A stretch of DNA of 64,000 nucleotides from Azospirillum brasilense (GCF_007827815.1 NZ_VITH01000012.1:124001-188000), one strand, 5' to 3'. Counted from the stretch's first letter, positions 1 through 7,790 are shown. Numbers and translations: made by a program. Notes: generated by a model not told the origin, from the sequence alone.

Positions 1-1161
1 GAGACGCTCCCCGGCGATGCCGGCCAGCGCGCGGCTGCGTTCGGCCAGACGGCGCTCCAGCGTGTCGAGCACCGGTGGGCGCCCGGCATGGTCGAGGTCG
101 GTGCAGAACTGGTGCAGGGAGCGGAGCTGGCGCAGCAGCGCCTCGAACAGCAGCTCGTCCAGGTCCCCGCCGTTGGCGGCCTTTCCGACGAGATCGAACA
201 GCGTGTCGGAAAGCCGCCACGCCGCCGACAGGCAATCGTTCATCGCCTTGCGGTCGGCGGGCTCGACGAAGGCGTTGGCCTCCTCGCGGTGCTCCTCCTG
301 GTCGTCCAGGTTCCGCATCGCGACGACGAGCAGTCCGTCCACCGAGGCCAGCGTGGCGAGGCTGGCGTGCAGCGCCTTGATGCCGCGGTCGGCGCCGAAG
401 CCGTCCATGGCCTCCGCCGCCCGGCGCAGGGCGTGGCGGGTCAAGCGGCGCGACTGGTAGACGACGTCGCGCAGCGCCACGGTGGCGCCCAGTGTCTCCA
501 GCATCAGCCGCCGCGCCTCGAAGCGCAGCAGGGCGTGGGCGAGGCTGTCCATGGCGCCGGCGGTGACGCTTGCCGGATCGTCTTCCGCGGCCGCGACGGG
601 CGCTTCGCCGCGGACCAGCCGGTCGGCGTCGGCGCGGGCGTCCGCCTCGATGGCCGACACCACCGACAGCACGGCGCCGCGCCCGGCGCCGCGCAGCAGG
701 GCGACCAGGGCGCGCAGGGCGGTGGCCACCTCCAGCGCGCCGGGCAGGCCGTCCTCGGCGGTGCCCTTGTTGTGGACGACGCGGTCGATGAGATGATCAC
801 GCAGACGAGGCAGCAGAACATCCAGGATGATCGGCGCGGTGGGGCGCAGCAGCGCCTCCAGCAGACGGCCCTGCGGCTGGCCGAGCATGGCGGCCAGCGG
901 GTTGACCGGCTTGGGCACCAGACGCGGGCGGTGGGGCTCCAGCAGGGTCAGCACCTCGTCGCCGCGCAGCGGGGTGATGGTGCCGCGCAGCAGCCGGGTG
1001 AGCGTCACGGCGTCGCGGGCTTCCCTGGCGCCACGCAGCGGAACCGGCGCCCGTCCCGAGCGCATCGGCATCTTTTCCGAGACGGCGGAAGGAAGAAGAA
1101 CGCGCGGGGGCTGTGCCGCCCGGTTGCGCGTCTCCTGCTCCTTTCGCTTCATCGGCCACAT
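1..1161 (-). CDS. Hypothetical protein, C-terminus cut by window edge
   Basis: I do not recognise this family. An uninterrupted frame runs from an ATG at 1161 (a second in-frame ATG lies at 1152) to the first base of the window, giving at least 387 residues with no stop. The N-terminus is basic (MWPMKRKEQETR); the rest is rich in Leu, Ala and Arg and looks mostly alpha-helical, with no signal peptide, membrane segment or obvious catalytic motif. It is transcribed divergently from draT. In A. brasilense draTG lies near nifHDK, so it may sit between draT and the structural nif genes, but that is inference. Reality of the gene is likely; function unknown. Confidence 0.6.
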   Translation of the reverse strand, partial: MWPMKRKEQETRNRAAQPPRVLLPSAVSEKMPMRSGRAPVPLRGAREARDAVTLTRLLRGTITPLRGDEVLTLLEPHRPRLVPKPVNPLAAMLGQPQGRLLEALLRPTAPIILDVLLPRLRDHLIDRVVHNKGTAEDGLPGALEVATALRALVALLRGAGRGAVLSVVSAIEADARADADRLVRGEAPVAAAEDDPASVTAGAMDSLAHALLRFEARRLMLETLGATVALRDVVYQSRRLTRHALRRAAEAMDGFGADRGIKALHASLATLASVDGLLVVAMRNLDDQEEHREEANAFVEPADRKAMNDCLSAAWRLSDTLFDLVGKAANGGDLDELLFEALLRQLRSLHQFCTDLDHAGRPPVLDTLERRLAERSRALAGIAGERL

Positions 1162-1222
1162 GGCCTTGCCTCGTCTTGCGGTGCACTGAATCCCGGTCGA
1201 AGAACTATGGTGTCGTCTCATC

Positions 1223-1238
1223 ATCCGTTCAAACGGAT
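1223..1238. promoter_or_regulatory. Inverted repeat between divergent hypothetical gene and draT
   Basis: The sequence ATCCGTT-CA-AACGGAT is a perfect 7-bp inverted repeat with a 2-base centre, in an AT-rich stretch of the divergent intergenic region. On the minus strand it overlaps a possible sigma-70 box pair (TTGAAC, 17-base spacer, CATAGT) for the leftward gene. It could be an operator. With a larger loop and the following ATTTTT it could also act as a weak plus-strand terminator. No regulator can be named. Confidence 0.35.
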
Positions 1239-1408
1239 ATTTTTAAGATATTTGGAGTAAGCCAAAAGTTGCTATGGATGTTTAATCGAATTGTTTTTGA
1301 ATTCGAAATTTATTGTGAAGAGACGGCTTCACCCCATCATGACGCGGGCCCTTGGCGGATGCGCCGGTTCGCGGTATCCATGAAAGAATTGTGGATTTCG
1401 GGAATGTC

Positions 1409-2296
1409 ATGGCGGACGGTTCGGCGAGCGGTGGGGTGCGGGATGCGCGGGGGCGGCTGATCGATCCGGATTCGCCGCTGGCGCTGAAGGCGCATCGCAC
1501 CAACCTGCTGAACGTGACGGCGGAAGCGCTGTGTGCGGAATCGTTCAACGACGAACCGCGGCGCCTGCGCATCGGCGGCACGCGCAGCGAGCACGCCGTG
1601 CTGTTCGAGGCGCTCGACGAGAGCCCGAACAGCCTGATCGCCGCCGACATCTTCCAGCACTACATGGCCTTCACCTTCGGGCTGAACCCGGACTTCTCCG
1701 GCGCCGAGGGCACGGACGGGCGGCGGCGCTACCGCGCCAGCTACCTGCGCCTGCTGAAGGGCTGGCTGTTCGACAGCAACAACGCCGAAGGCGCCGTGCT
1801 GAAAGGCTGGGTGGAGAGCCGGTTCGGCCTGCTGCCCACCTATCACAAGGAGCCGATCCTCCGCTTCGCCTCCGACGCGTGGCGGACCTACGGCGAGGAG
1901 AAGGTCGCCACCCGCTTCCACAACAACAACATCAACCTGCAGCTCGACCTGCTGTACGAATATTGCCAGTGGTGGATGCGCCGCGGCTGGCCGGACGCGC
2001 CGATGCCGTCCCGCGCCAGCCACATCCGGCTCTACCGCGGCGTCAACGACTTCGAGGAGCACCACATCGTCGCGCGCCCCGACAAGCGCACGGCGGTCCT
2101 GCGCCTCAACAACCTCAGCTCCTTTTCCATCGAGCGCGACATCGCCGGCCAGTTCGGGGACTACATCCTCGAAACCTGGGTGCCGCTCACCAAGGTGGTC
2201 TTCTTCCGCGACATTTTGCCCCGCTATCCCTTCAAGGGGGAGGGCGAGTATCTGGTGGTCGGCGGGGACTACAGGGTGGGGGTGTCGCTTCTCTGA
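1409..2296 (+). CDS. draT: NAD+-dinitrogenase-reductase ADP-D-ribosyltransferase DraT
   Basis: DraT transfers ADP-ribose from NAD+ to a conserved arginine of dinitrogenase reductase (NifH), switching nitrogenase off when ammonium appears or energy falls; in the family it is controlled through PII proteins. The 295-aa product is close to the usual length (about 280). Candidate R-S-E transferase elements are visible: LYRG at 208-211, SSFS at 237-240 and EGEYLV around 278-283. I chose the ATG at 1409, with CGGGA about 5 bases upstream; in-frame GTG (1391) and TTG (1352) starts are possible. It lies 27 bases before draG, its antagonist. No sigma-54 promoter was found upstream. Identification is firm; the start is less so. 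Confidence 0.95.
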   Translation: MADGSASGGVRDARGRLIDPDSPLALKAHRTNLLNVTAEALCAESFNDEPRRLRIGGTRSEHAVLFEALDESPNSLIAADIFQHYMAFTFGLNPDFSGAEGTDGRRRYRASYLRLLKGWLFDSNNAEGAVLKGWVESRFGLLPTYHKEPILRFASDAWRTYGEEKVATRFHNNNINLQLDLLYEYCQWWMRRGWPDAPMPSRASHIRLYRGVNDFEEHHIVARPDKRTAVLRLNNLSSFSIERDIAGQFGDYILETWVPLTKVVFFRDILPRYPFKGEGEYLVVGGDYRVGVSLL

Positions 2297-2323
2297 CAAC
2301 CGATCACGGGACAGATCCGGCCC

Positions 2324-3217
2324 ATGACTGACCATTCCATACGCTCACGCGCGCTGGGCGCCTATCTCGGGCTGGCCTGCGGCGACGCGCTGGGCGCCAC
2401 CGTCGAGTTTCTGACAAAGGGCGAGATCGCCCACCAATACGGCGTGCACAAGCACATCAAGGGCGGCGGCTGGCTCAAGCTGCCCGCCGGGCAGGTGACC
2501 GACGACACCGAGATGTCGATCCATCTCGGCCGCGCCATCCTGGCCGCCCCGGATTGGGACGCCCGCAGGGCGGCGGAGGAATTCGCCGTCTGGCTGAGGG
2601 GCATCCCCGTCGATGTCGGGGACACGACACGGCGCGGCATCCGCCGCTTCATCATGCACGGCACCCTGTCGGAGCCGGAGAGCGAGTACCACGCCGGCAA
2701 CGGGGCGGCGATGCGCAACCTGCCGGTCGCCCTGGCGACGCTGGGCGACGACGCGGCCTTCGAGCGCTGGACGGTGGAGCAGGCGCACATCACCCATTGC
2801 AACGCCATGTCCGACGCGGCGACCCTGACGCTGGGCCACATGGTGCGCCGTCTGGTGCTGGGCGGCGGCGTGCGCGACGTGCGTGACGAATCGAACAAGC
2901 TCATCGCGAAGCACCGGCAGTTCAAGTTCCAGCCCTACCGGGGCCTGTCCACCGCCTACATCGTCGATACGATGCAGACGGTGATGCACTATTATTTCCA
3001 GACCGACTCCGTCGAATCCTGCGTCGTCGAGACCGTCAACCAGGGCGGCGACGCCGACACCACCGGCGCCCTCGCCGGCATGCTGGCCGGCGCCACCTAC
3101 GGGGTGGAAACCATCCCGCCGCGCTGGCTGCGCAAGCTCGACCGCGACGTCTACAACGAGATCTGCGTCCAGGTGGACGGGCTGCTCGCCCGCTCCCCGG
3201 CGCTCAAGCAGGGGTGA
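2324..3217 (+). CDS. draG: ADP-ribosyl-[dinitrogen reductase] hydrolase DraG
   Basis: DraG removes ADP-ribose from NifH and reactivates nitrogenase. It is a binuclear-metal (Mn) ADP-ribosylglycohydrolase held at the membrane with PII (GlnZ) and AmtB when ammonium is present. The 297-aa product shows the metal ligands expected for the family: TDDTEM with D60 and D61, and GGDADTT with D243, D245 and T246. The start ATG at 2324 puts GDALGA near residues 20-25 as expected. It follows draT by 27 bases and is probably co-transcribed with it; the next gene starts 8 bases after its stop. Confidence 0.97.
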   Translation: MTDHSIRSRALGAYLGLACGDALGATVEFLTKGEIAHQYGVHKHIKGGGWLKLPAGQVTDDTEMSIHLGRAILAAPDWDARRAAEEFAVWLRGIPVDVGDTTRRGIRRFIMHGTLSEPESEYHAGNGAAMRNLPVALATLGDDAAFERWTVEQAHITHCNAMSDAATLTLGHMVRRLVLGGGVRDVRDESNKLIAKHRQFKFQPYRGLSTAYIVDTMQTVMHYYFQTDSVESCVVETVNQGGDADTTGALAGMLAGATYGVETIPPRWLRKLDRDVYNEICVQVDGLLARSPALKQG

Positions 3218-3225
3218 CCGCGACC

Positions 3226-3654
3226 ATGGCCGACGTGATCTTCTTCGAAAAGCCCGGCTGCGCCGGCAACAACCGCCAGAAGGCGTTGCTGGCGGAGGCC
3301 GGGCACACCGTCCACGCCCGCGACCTGCTGTCCGAACCCTGGACGGCGGACAGCCTGCGTCCCTTCTTCGGCGACCGCCCGGTGGCCGACTGGTTCAACC
3401 GCGCCGCCCCGGCGGTGAAGAGCGGAGAGGTCGATCCGGACGCGCTGGACGAGGCCGCCGCCCTGGCGCTGATGCTCAAGACGCCGCTGCTGATCCGCCG
3501 CCCGCTGATGCAGGTGGGCGACCGCCGCAACTGCGGCTTCGAGGCGGAACGGGTGGACGCCTGGATCGGGCTGGCCGCCGGAGCGCCGGAGGGGAGGCTG
3601 GAGGGCTGCGCCCGTGCCGGGATGCCGCCCTGCCCACCACCCGCAAAGGGGTGA
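3226..3654 (+). CDS. draB: Nitrogenase-associated protein, ArsC/Spx-like (draB-like)
   Basis: This 142-aa protein has the arsenate reductase/Spx thioredoxin-like look: a start strand VIFFEKPGCAGN followed by NRQKALL, and a TPLLIRRPLM segment typical of the cis-proline region. Only one Cys lies in the first loop (PGCAGN), so it is not a CxxC thioredoxin. Family members sit beside draTG or nif genes in several diazotrophs (draB in Rhodospirillum); their biochemical role is not settled. I chose the ATG at 3226; a GTG at 3214 overlaps the draG stop but has AGGGG directly against it. The C-terminus has a Pro/Gly-rich tail. The symbol follows gene order and family. Confidence 0.75.
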   Translation: MADVIFFEKPGCAGNNRQKALLAEAGHTVHARDLLSEPWTADSLRPFFGDRPVADWFNRAAPAVKSGEVDPDALDEAAALALMLKTPLLIRRPLMQVGDRRNCGFEAERVDAWIGLAAGAPEGRLEGCARAGMPPCPPPAKG

Positions 3655-3729
3655 CGGGACAACCCGGACTGTCGTAGGTTTGCCCCCGTCCTGTTTGAAA
3701 CCCGACATTTCAGCGATGGGGGCTGATCC

Positions 3730-4497
3730 ATGTGCGAACTCCTGGGCATGAGCGCCAACGTGCCCACGGACATCTGCTTCAGCTTTCGCGGCCTGATGCG
3801 CCGCGGCGGGCAGACCGGTCCGCACCGCGACGGCTGGGGAATTGCCTTCTACGAGGGGAAGGGCTGCCGCACCTTCCACGACCCGGCGCCGAGCTGCGAG
3901 TCGGAGATCGCGCGCCTGGTCAGCAGCTATTCGATCAAGTCCTGCGTGGTGATCTCCCACATCCGCCGCGCCAACCGCGGCCGGGTGTCGCTGGAGAACA
4001 CCCACCCCTTCACACGGGAGCTGTGGGGCCGCGTCTGGACCTTCGCCCACAACGGCCAGCTCAAGGGCATCAAGGAGCGGACGCTGACCTTCTACGAGCC
4101 GGTCGGGACGACGGACAGCGAGCACGCCTTCTGCTGGCTGCTCGACCAGATCCGCATGCAGTATCCGGAGCCGCCCAAGAGCAGCGGCGCGCTGATGCGG
4201 CTGATCCGCGACCTCGCCACCGACCTCGGCACGCTGGGCGTCTTCAACATGCTGCTCAGCGACGGGCGGTACCTGTGGTGCCATTGCGCGACCAACCTCG
4301 CCTGGCTGACGCGGAAGGCCCCCTTCGGCCCGGCGACGCTGATCGACGAGGACATGAGCGTCGATTTTGCCAAGGAGACGACGCCCGACGACGTGGTGAC
4401 GGTGGTCGCCACCCGTCCCCTGACCCGCGACGAGGATTGGACCGTCATGAAGGGCGGCGAGATGGTCGTGTTCAAGGGCGGCAATCGGGTGCGCTGA
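3730..4497 (+). CDS. Class II glutamine amidotransferase (YafJ/EgtC-like)
   Basis: The protein (255 aa) begins MCELLGM, so after Met removal Cys2 becomes the N-terminal nucleophile of an Ntn-type glutaminase domain. DGWGIAFY, a RANRG segment, a THPF element and FAHNGQL follow, the usual class II amidotransferase pattern. No second synthetase domain is present, so it is a stand-alone glutaminase-type domain of the YafJ/EgtC group; its amide acceptor cannot be told from sequence. It lies 75 bases after the draB-like gene on the same strand and may belong to the same transcript, but nothing proves a link to nitrogenase control. Confidence 0.8.
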   Translation: MCELLGMSANVPTDICFSFRGLMRRGGQTGPHRDGWGIAFYEGKGCRTFHDPAPSCESEIARLVSSYSIKSCVVISHIRRANRGRVSLENTHPFTRELWGRVWTFAHNGQLKGIKERTLTFYEPVGTTDSEHAFCWLLDQIRMQYPEPPKSSGALMRLIRDLATDLGTLGVFNMLLSDGRYLWCHCATNLAWLTRKAPFGPATLIDEDMSVDFAKETTPDDVVTVVATRPLTRDEDWTVMKGGEMVVFKGGNRVR

Positions 4498-4646
4498 CCG
4501 GGGATTGTTCTGATCCATGCAACGAAGATTGGCAAAATCGAGGCTCAATCGATTGGCGTAAGCGGGCTTATGGTCACTTCCGAGACAAACCGAAGCGGTG
4601 ACGGTGCCGGACCGGCGCCCCGCTTCCCGGACAGGAAGACGTGACC

Positions 4647-5273
4647 ATGAAGATCCTTCGCATCGACTCCAGCCCGCTGGGCGACGCCTCCGTTTCGCGC
4701 CAGCTCACCGCCTCCATCGTCGCGGCGCTGCGCCAGGCGACGCCGGACGCCGAGGTGTCCGTCCGCGACCTGACCGTCGCCCCGCCGGACCACCTGACCG
4801 GCGAGCTGATGCAGGTGGTGAAGTTCCGCAACCTGGAGGGCCTGACCGCCCGCCAGCAGGAGGAGCTGGCCCTGACCGACGCGCTGGTCGATGAGTTCCT
4901 GGCCGCCGATGTCGTGGTGATCGGCGCCCCGATGTACAACTTCACGGTCCCGACCCAGCTCAAGGCCTGGATCGACCGCATCGCCCAGGCGGGCCGCACC
5001 TTCCGCTACACCGAGACGGGCCCGGTCGGTCTGGCCGGCGGCAAGAAGGTCTACATCGCCTCGACCCGCGGCGGCGTCTATTCGACCAACGCCGCGATGA
5101 GCGCGCTGGACCACCAGGAGGCCTTCCTGCGCACGGTGCTGGGCTTCCTGGGCGTCACCGACGTGACGGTGATCCGCGCCGAGGGCGTCGGCATGGGTCC
5201 GGACGCCCGCGCCAAGGCGCTGGCCGCCGCCCAGCAGGAGATCGACGCCCTGGCGATCCCGGTCGCGGCGTAA
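4647..5273 (+). CDS. azoR: FMN-dependent NADH-azoreductase
   Basis: This 208-aa flavodoxin-like protein matches the AzoR family (about 200 aa): an N-terminal IDSSPLGDASVSRQL phosphate-binding loop for FMN, the API/MYNF segment GAPMYNFTVP around residues 93-102, and LKAWIDRI. AzoR enzymes reduce quinones and azo compounds with two electrons from NADH and are thought to protect against quinone stress. The ATG at 4647 is preferred over GTG 4641 because AGGAAG ends 8 bases before it. The gene has about 150 bases of its own upstream region and is followed by a strong hairpin, so it is probably a separate unit. Confidence 0.88.
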   Translation: MKILRIDSSPLGDASVSRQLTASIVAALRQATPDAEVSVRDLTVAPPDHLTGELMQVVKFRNLEGLTARQQEELALTDALVDEFLAADVVVIGAPMYNFTVPTQLKAWIDRIAQAGRTFRYTETGPVGLAGGKKVYIASTRGGVYSTNAAMSALDHQEAFLRTVLGFLGVTDVTVIRAEGVGMGPDARAKALAAAQQEIDALAIPVAA

Positions 5274-5283
5274 GGGGTGACTG

Positions 5284-5310
5284 TCCCCTCTCCCCAGAGG
5301 GGAGAGGGGA
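5284..5310. terminator. Strong hairpin between convergent azoR and SIR2-like genes
   Basis: A perfect 12-bp stem (TCCCCTCTCCCC / GGGGAGAGGGGA) closes on a 3-base AGA loop. It lies 10 bases after azoR and 19 bases before the end of the convergent SIR2-like gene, where it could end transcription from both sides. No T-run follows. The stem is identical in type to the outer arms of the long repeats at 13295, 28314 and 48702, so it is probably a reduced member of that family. Confidence 0.65.
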
Positions 5311-5329
5311 GCTTCGCGATGCGCTCGCT

Positions 5330-6208
5330 TTAATTGGCTCCCATCGCCTCGCGGATCCGCCGGATGGCCTCGCCCAGAGGCAGATCGAGGCGGGTGATGT
5401 TCTGCAGCTCCAGGAAGCGCGCCTCGTTCTTCGACAACTCGCCCTCGATCACCGCCCAGTGCTTGTCCGACGAGCGCTTGGCGATCTGGCGGGCGAAGGT
5501 GCGCTGGATTTCCTGATCGAAGCGGCAGCCGAGATAGAGGAAACTCCGGCCCGCCCGGCGCTCCCGAACGACGGCGGGAATCGGCGTCTGGATATCGATC
5601 TCCGTCAGGATCTCGACGAAGTCGCTGTCGGAAATCAGGTAGTTTCCCGCCGGGGCGGCGCTGCCCGACGGCTTGTAGAGCAGGGTCTCCCAGCCCGACG
5701 CGGCGGCGGCCTCGACCTCCGCGCCGCCGGGCGCGTAGTATTTCACCCATTCGCCGACGCCCTGCGGGTGGGACAGGCCCTGGATCTGGCCCCAGCTCCG
5801 CCCCGCATCAGCGGTCAGCAGGCTTTCCAGCGTGTTGTCGTACCAGACATCGACGATCATCGGCGGGGCGGGCAGGGCGGCCAGCCACGCGTGAACCGGC
5901 GTGGCCGGGACCTCGCGCTTGAAGATCTCGTTCAGGATGCCGTCCAGCGTCTTGCGGTGGCGCCGCGATTCGATGAACTGGGCGACGGCGGTCAGCTGGC
6001 TGCGGATGCGGCCCGGTGCGGCGACCTTGGCGTTCAGCCGCTGCGCCAGCTCCAGCGAGGTGCGCGGGATCGGGCAGTCGGCCTCCGGCAGCAGCGCGAA
6101 GGCGCCCGGCCCGAGATAGGGCACCACGCCCCGCGCCTTCAGCGCCGCGGCGATGTCCGCGATGATGGTGTCGGTGTCCGTGCTGTCGATGACGGCGGTG
6201 TCGGTCAT
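5330..6208 (-). CDS. SIR2-like domain protein at the end of the nif unit
   Basis: The 292-aa product resembles the SIR2-like group seen in bacterial NAD-binding and NADase-type proteins rather than classic sirtuins. It shows a nucleotide-binding loop VVPYLGPGAF (residues 28-37, where sirtuins have GAGxS), WYDNTLESLL resembling the sirtuin QNID region, then NYLISDSDFVEIL and FLYLGCRFDQEI, the usual C-terminal pattern. No zinc-binding CxxC pairs are present. It is the last gene of the minus-strand nif unit, 87 bases after the DegT-family gene, with a repeat hairpin between. A function in NAD+ or ADP-ribose chemistry near DraT/DraG is tempting but is inference only. Confidence 0.75.
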   Translation of the reverse strand: MTDTAVIDSTDTDTIIADIAAALKARGVVPYLGPGAFALLPEADCPIPRTSLELAQRLNAKVAAPGRIRSQLTAVAQFIESRRHRKTLDGILNEIFKREVPATPVHAWLAALPAPPMIVDVWYDNTLESLLTADAGRSWGQIQGLSHPQGVGEWVKYYAPGGAEVEAAAASGWETLLYKPSGSAAPAGNYLISDSDFVEILTEIDIQTPIPAVVRERRAGRSFLYLGCRFDQEIQRTFARQIAKRSSDKHWAVIEGELSKNEARFLELQNITRLDLPLGEAIRRIREAMGAN

Positions 6209-6228
6209 GCTAACCCCGTTCGGCTGGC

Positions 6229-6272
6229 GTTTGCCCCCTCCCGACCCTCCCCCGCTTCGCAGGGGAGGGGGT
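6229..6272. repeat. GC-rich palindromic repeat, family R2, copy 1
   Basis: A hairpin-forming element (stem CCCTCCCC at 6245-6252 with GGGGAGGG at 6262-6269, loop CGCTTCGCA plus one base) preceded by a CCCCCTCCC run. Read on the minus strand it aligns closely with the element inside glcE at 26566-26612. It lies between the DegT-family gene and the SIR2-like gene, where it may lower read-through within the nif unit. Confidence 0.65.
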
Positions 6273-6295
6273 TTGCGCTGGGAAAGGGCCGCGTT

Positions 6296-7486
6296 TCACA
6301 AATAGATCGCCGCGCCCGCCCCCGTGTTGACGGTGGCGTCCTTCAGCGTGTCCACGATGAACTGCACCTCGTCGGCGGTGACCTTGTGGTGCAGCGGCAG
6401 GGCCAGCACGCGGTCGACCGTCTTCTGGCAGACCGGGCAGTCGGCCCGGCTGGCGCCGCGCTCTTGGTAATATTGCTGGGTGTAGAGCGCCTGTCCGTAG
6501 TCCGACGCCTCGACGTCGTGGGTGGACAGGTCTTCCAGCACCGCCTTGCGCCCCGACGCGGTGAAGCGTGTGCCGAGATGGACGGCGTAGACCATCGGGT
6601 GCACATCGTCCGCCCCCGGCCCCTTGTAGGGCGGCTTGATGCCCTCGAAACTGGCCATGGCCGCCTCGTAGTGGGCGACCACCTCCCGGCGCTTCGCCAG
6701 GATCTCCGGCAGGCGCTTCAACTGGACGAGGCCCAGCGCGGCGGTCAGGTTGCTCATGCCCGCCTGGAAGGGGATGGTGCGGGTGATGACCACCGTGTTG
6801 CGGTGTTCCATCTCGCGGCGGCGCAGGTAGCGGAGCTGGTGGGCGAGGTTGCGGTCGTCGGTGACGATCATCCCGCCCTCGCCGGTCACCAGCACGCCGG
6901 GTTCGGAAAAGTCGAAGACCGCGCAGTCGCCGAAGCTGCCGACCAGCTTCCCCTTGTAGGAGGAGCCGATGGCCTCGGTCGAATCCTCGATCAGGATCAG
7001 CCCCTTGTCGGTGGCGAGCGCGCGCAGCTCGTCCCAATGGGCCGGGTGGCCGTTGACGTTGCCGGCGAGGATGGCCTTGGTGCGCGGCGTGATCTTGGCC
7101 TCGGCCTTCGCCGGGTTGATGGTGTGCTGCCAGTAGTCGATGTCGACGAAGACCGGCTCCGCGCCGGCCAGCGCGATGGCGTGCTGCACCTGATGCCAGC
7201 CGAAGGGGGAGCAGAGCACCTCGTCCCCCGGCCCGATGCCGTAGGCCTTGAGCACCATCAGCGTGGCGATGGTGCCACTGGACACCGCCACCGCGTGGGC
7301 GCGGCCGAGCCAGGCGGCGAAGGCCTGCTCGAACCCCTCCGTCATCCGCCCGTCGCCGAGGCTGCCGGAGGTGAGGATGCGGCTGACGACCGCGACCTCC
7401 GCCTCGGATATATCCGGGTCGATCAGCGGGATGTAGTCGCCAAGCTCCGCGTCGTCTTCGACTGAGTCGTCCGGGGGCATCGTCAT
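6296..7486 (-). CDS. DegT/DnrJ/EryC1/StrS-fold protein lacking the PLP lysine
   Basis: The 396-aa protein has the length and order of sugar aminotransferases of the DegT family: IPLIDPDISEAE at the start, SSGTIATLMVL (69-79), EPVFVDID (110-117) and LIEDSTEAIGSSYKG (165-179), where D168 would contact the PLP ring nitrogen. The segment that normally reads FSF..TK....GEGG is FDFSEPGVLVTGEGG (191-205), with Gly197 at the position of the Schiff-base lysine. A C-terminal CPVC pair occurs in ADCPVCQKTVD. The ATG at 7486 has GAGGA 7 bases upstream. It is co-directional with nifS-nifT and 14 bases after the 94-aa gene. Transamination is unlikely without the lysine; the actual role is unknown. Confidence 0.85.
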   Translation of the reverse strand: MTMPPDDSVEDDAELGDYIPLIDPDISEAEVAVVSRILTSGSLGDGRMTEGFEQAFAAWLGRAHAVAVSSGTIATLMVLKAYGIGPGDEVLCSPFGWHQVQHAIALAGAEPVFVDIDYWQHTINPAKAEAKITPRTKAILAGNVNGHPAHWDELRALATDKGLILIEDSTEAIGSSYKGKLVGSFGDCAVFDFSEPGVLVTGEGGMIVTDDRNLAHQLRYLRRREMEHRNTVVITRTIPFQAGMSNLTAALGLVQLKRLPEILAKRREVVAHYEAAMASFEGIKPPYKGPGADDVHPMVYAVHLGTRFTASGRKAVLEDLSTHDVEASDYGQALYTQQYYQERGASRADCPVCQKTVDRVLALPLHHKVTADEVQFIVDTLKDATVNTGAGAAIYL

Positions 7487-7500
7487 TCCGCGATCCTCAT

Positions 7501-7785
7501 TCAGTCGTCCTCGTCCCGTTGCGCGATCACCACGCCGGTCGCCGTCTCCGGCTTGTTGGTGATGAGCCAGCAATGGTTGGTGCCGTCCACGAGGTAGAGG
7601 TTGAAGCCGGGCTCCTCCCGGAAGGCGTCCTCCGCCATCACCGCGGCGTGCGCCCCGGTGACGTTGGACAGGTCCGGGTGCGCCTCGCGCACGGCGCGGA
7701 CCACGGCGTCGAGCCGGGTGCCCTCCGCGAAGAGGGTGCCGGCCAGGGCGGCGATGGCGTCGATCCGTTCCGGGGACAGGGCCAT
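7501..7785 (-). CDS. Small nif-linked conserved protein (94 aa)
   Basis: I recognise this only as a small protein of the kind found next to nifT in other diazotrophs (possibly a DUF6129-type family; not verified). Sequence begins MALSPERIDAIAALAGTLF and is acidic at the end (RDEDD). The second half has FNLYLVDGTNHCWLITN, suggesting a compact beta-containing domain; the first half looks helical. The ATG at 7785 has GGAG 8 bases upstream, inside the end of nifT; its start lies 5 bases after the nifT stop, so translational coupling is likely. Confidence 0.7.
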   Translation of the reverse strand: MALSPERIDAIAALAGTLFAEGTRLDAVVRAVREAHPDLSNVTGAHAAVMAEDAFREEPGFNLYLVDGTNHCWLITNKPETATGVVIAQRDEDD

Positions 7786-7790
7786 GGCCG

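Noticed and set aside
88..1260. Long plus-strand frame of about 390 codons at the left edge
   Set aside because: The Arg/Gln/Gly-rich translation is the shadow of the better-balanced minus-strand gene 1-1161.
1239..1408. Possible sigma-54 promoter before draT (TTGGAG...GTTGCT)
   Set aside because: GG and GC are separated by 15 bases instead of the required 10, and no TGT-N10-ACA site is near.
5459..7465. 668-codon plus-strand frame across the SIR2-like and DegT-like genes
   Set aside because: It spans two real genes on the opposite strand plus a repeat, with unbalanced composition; no family is recognisable.
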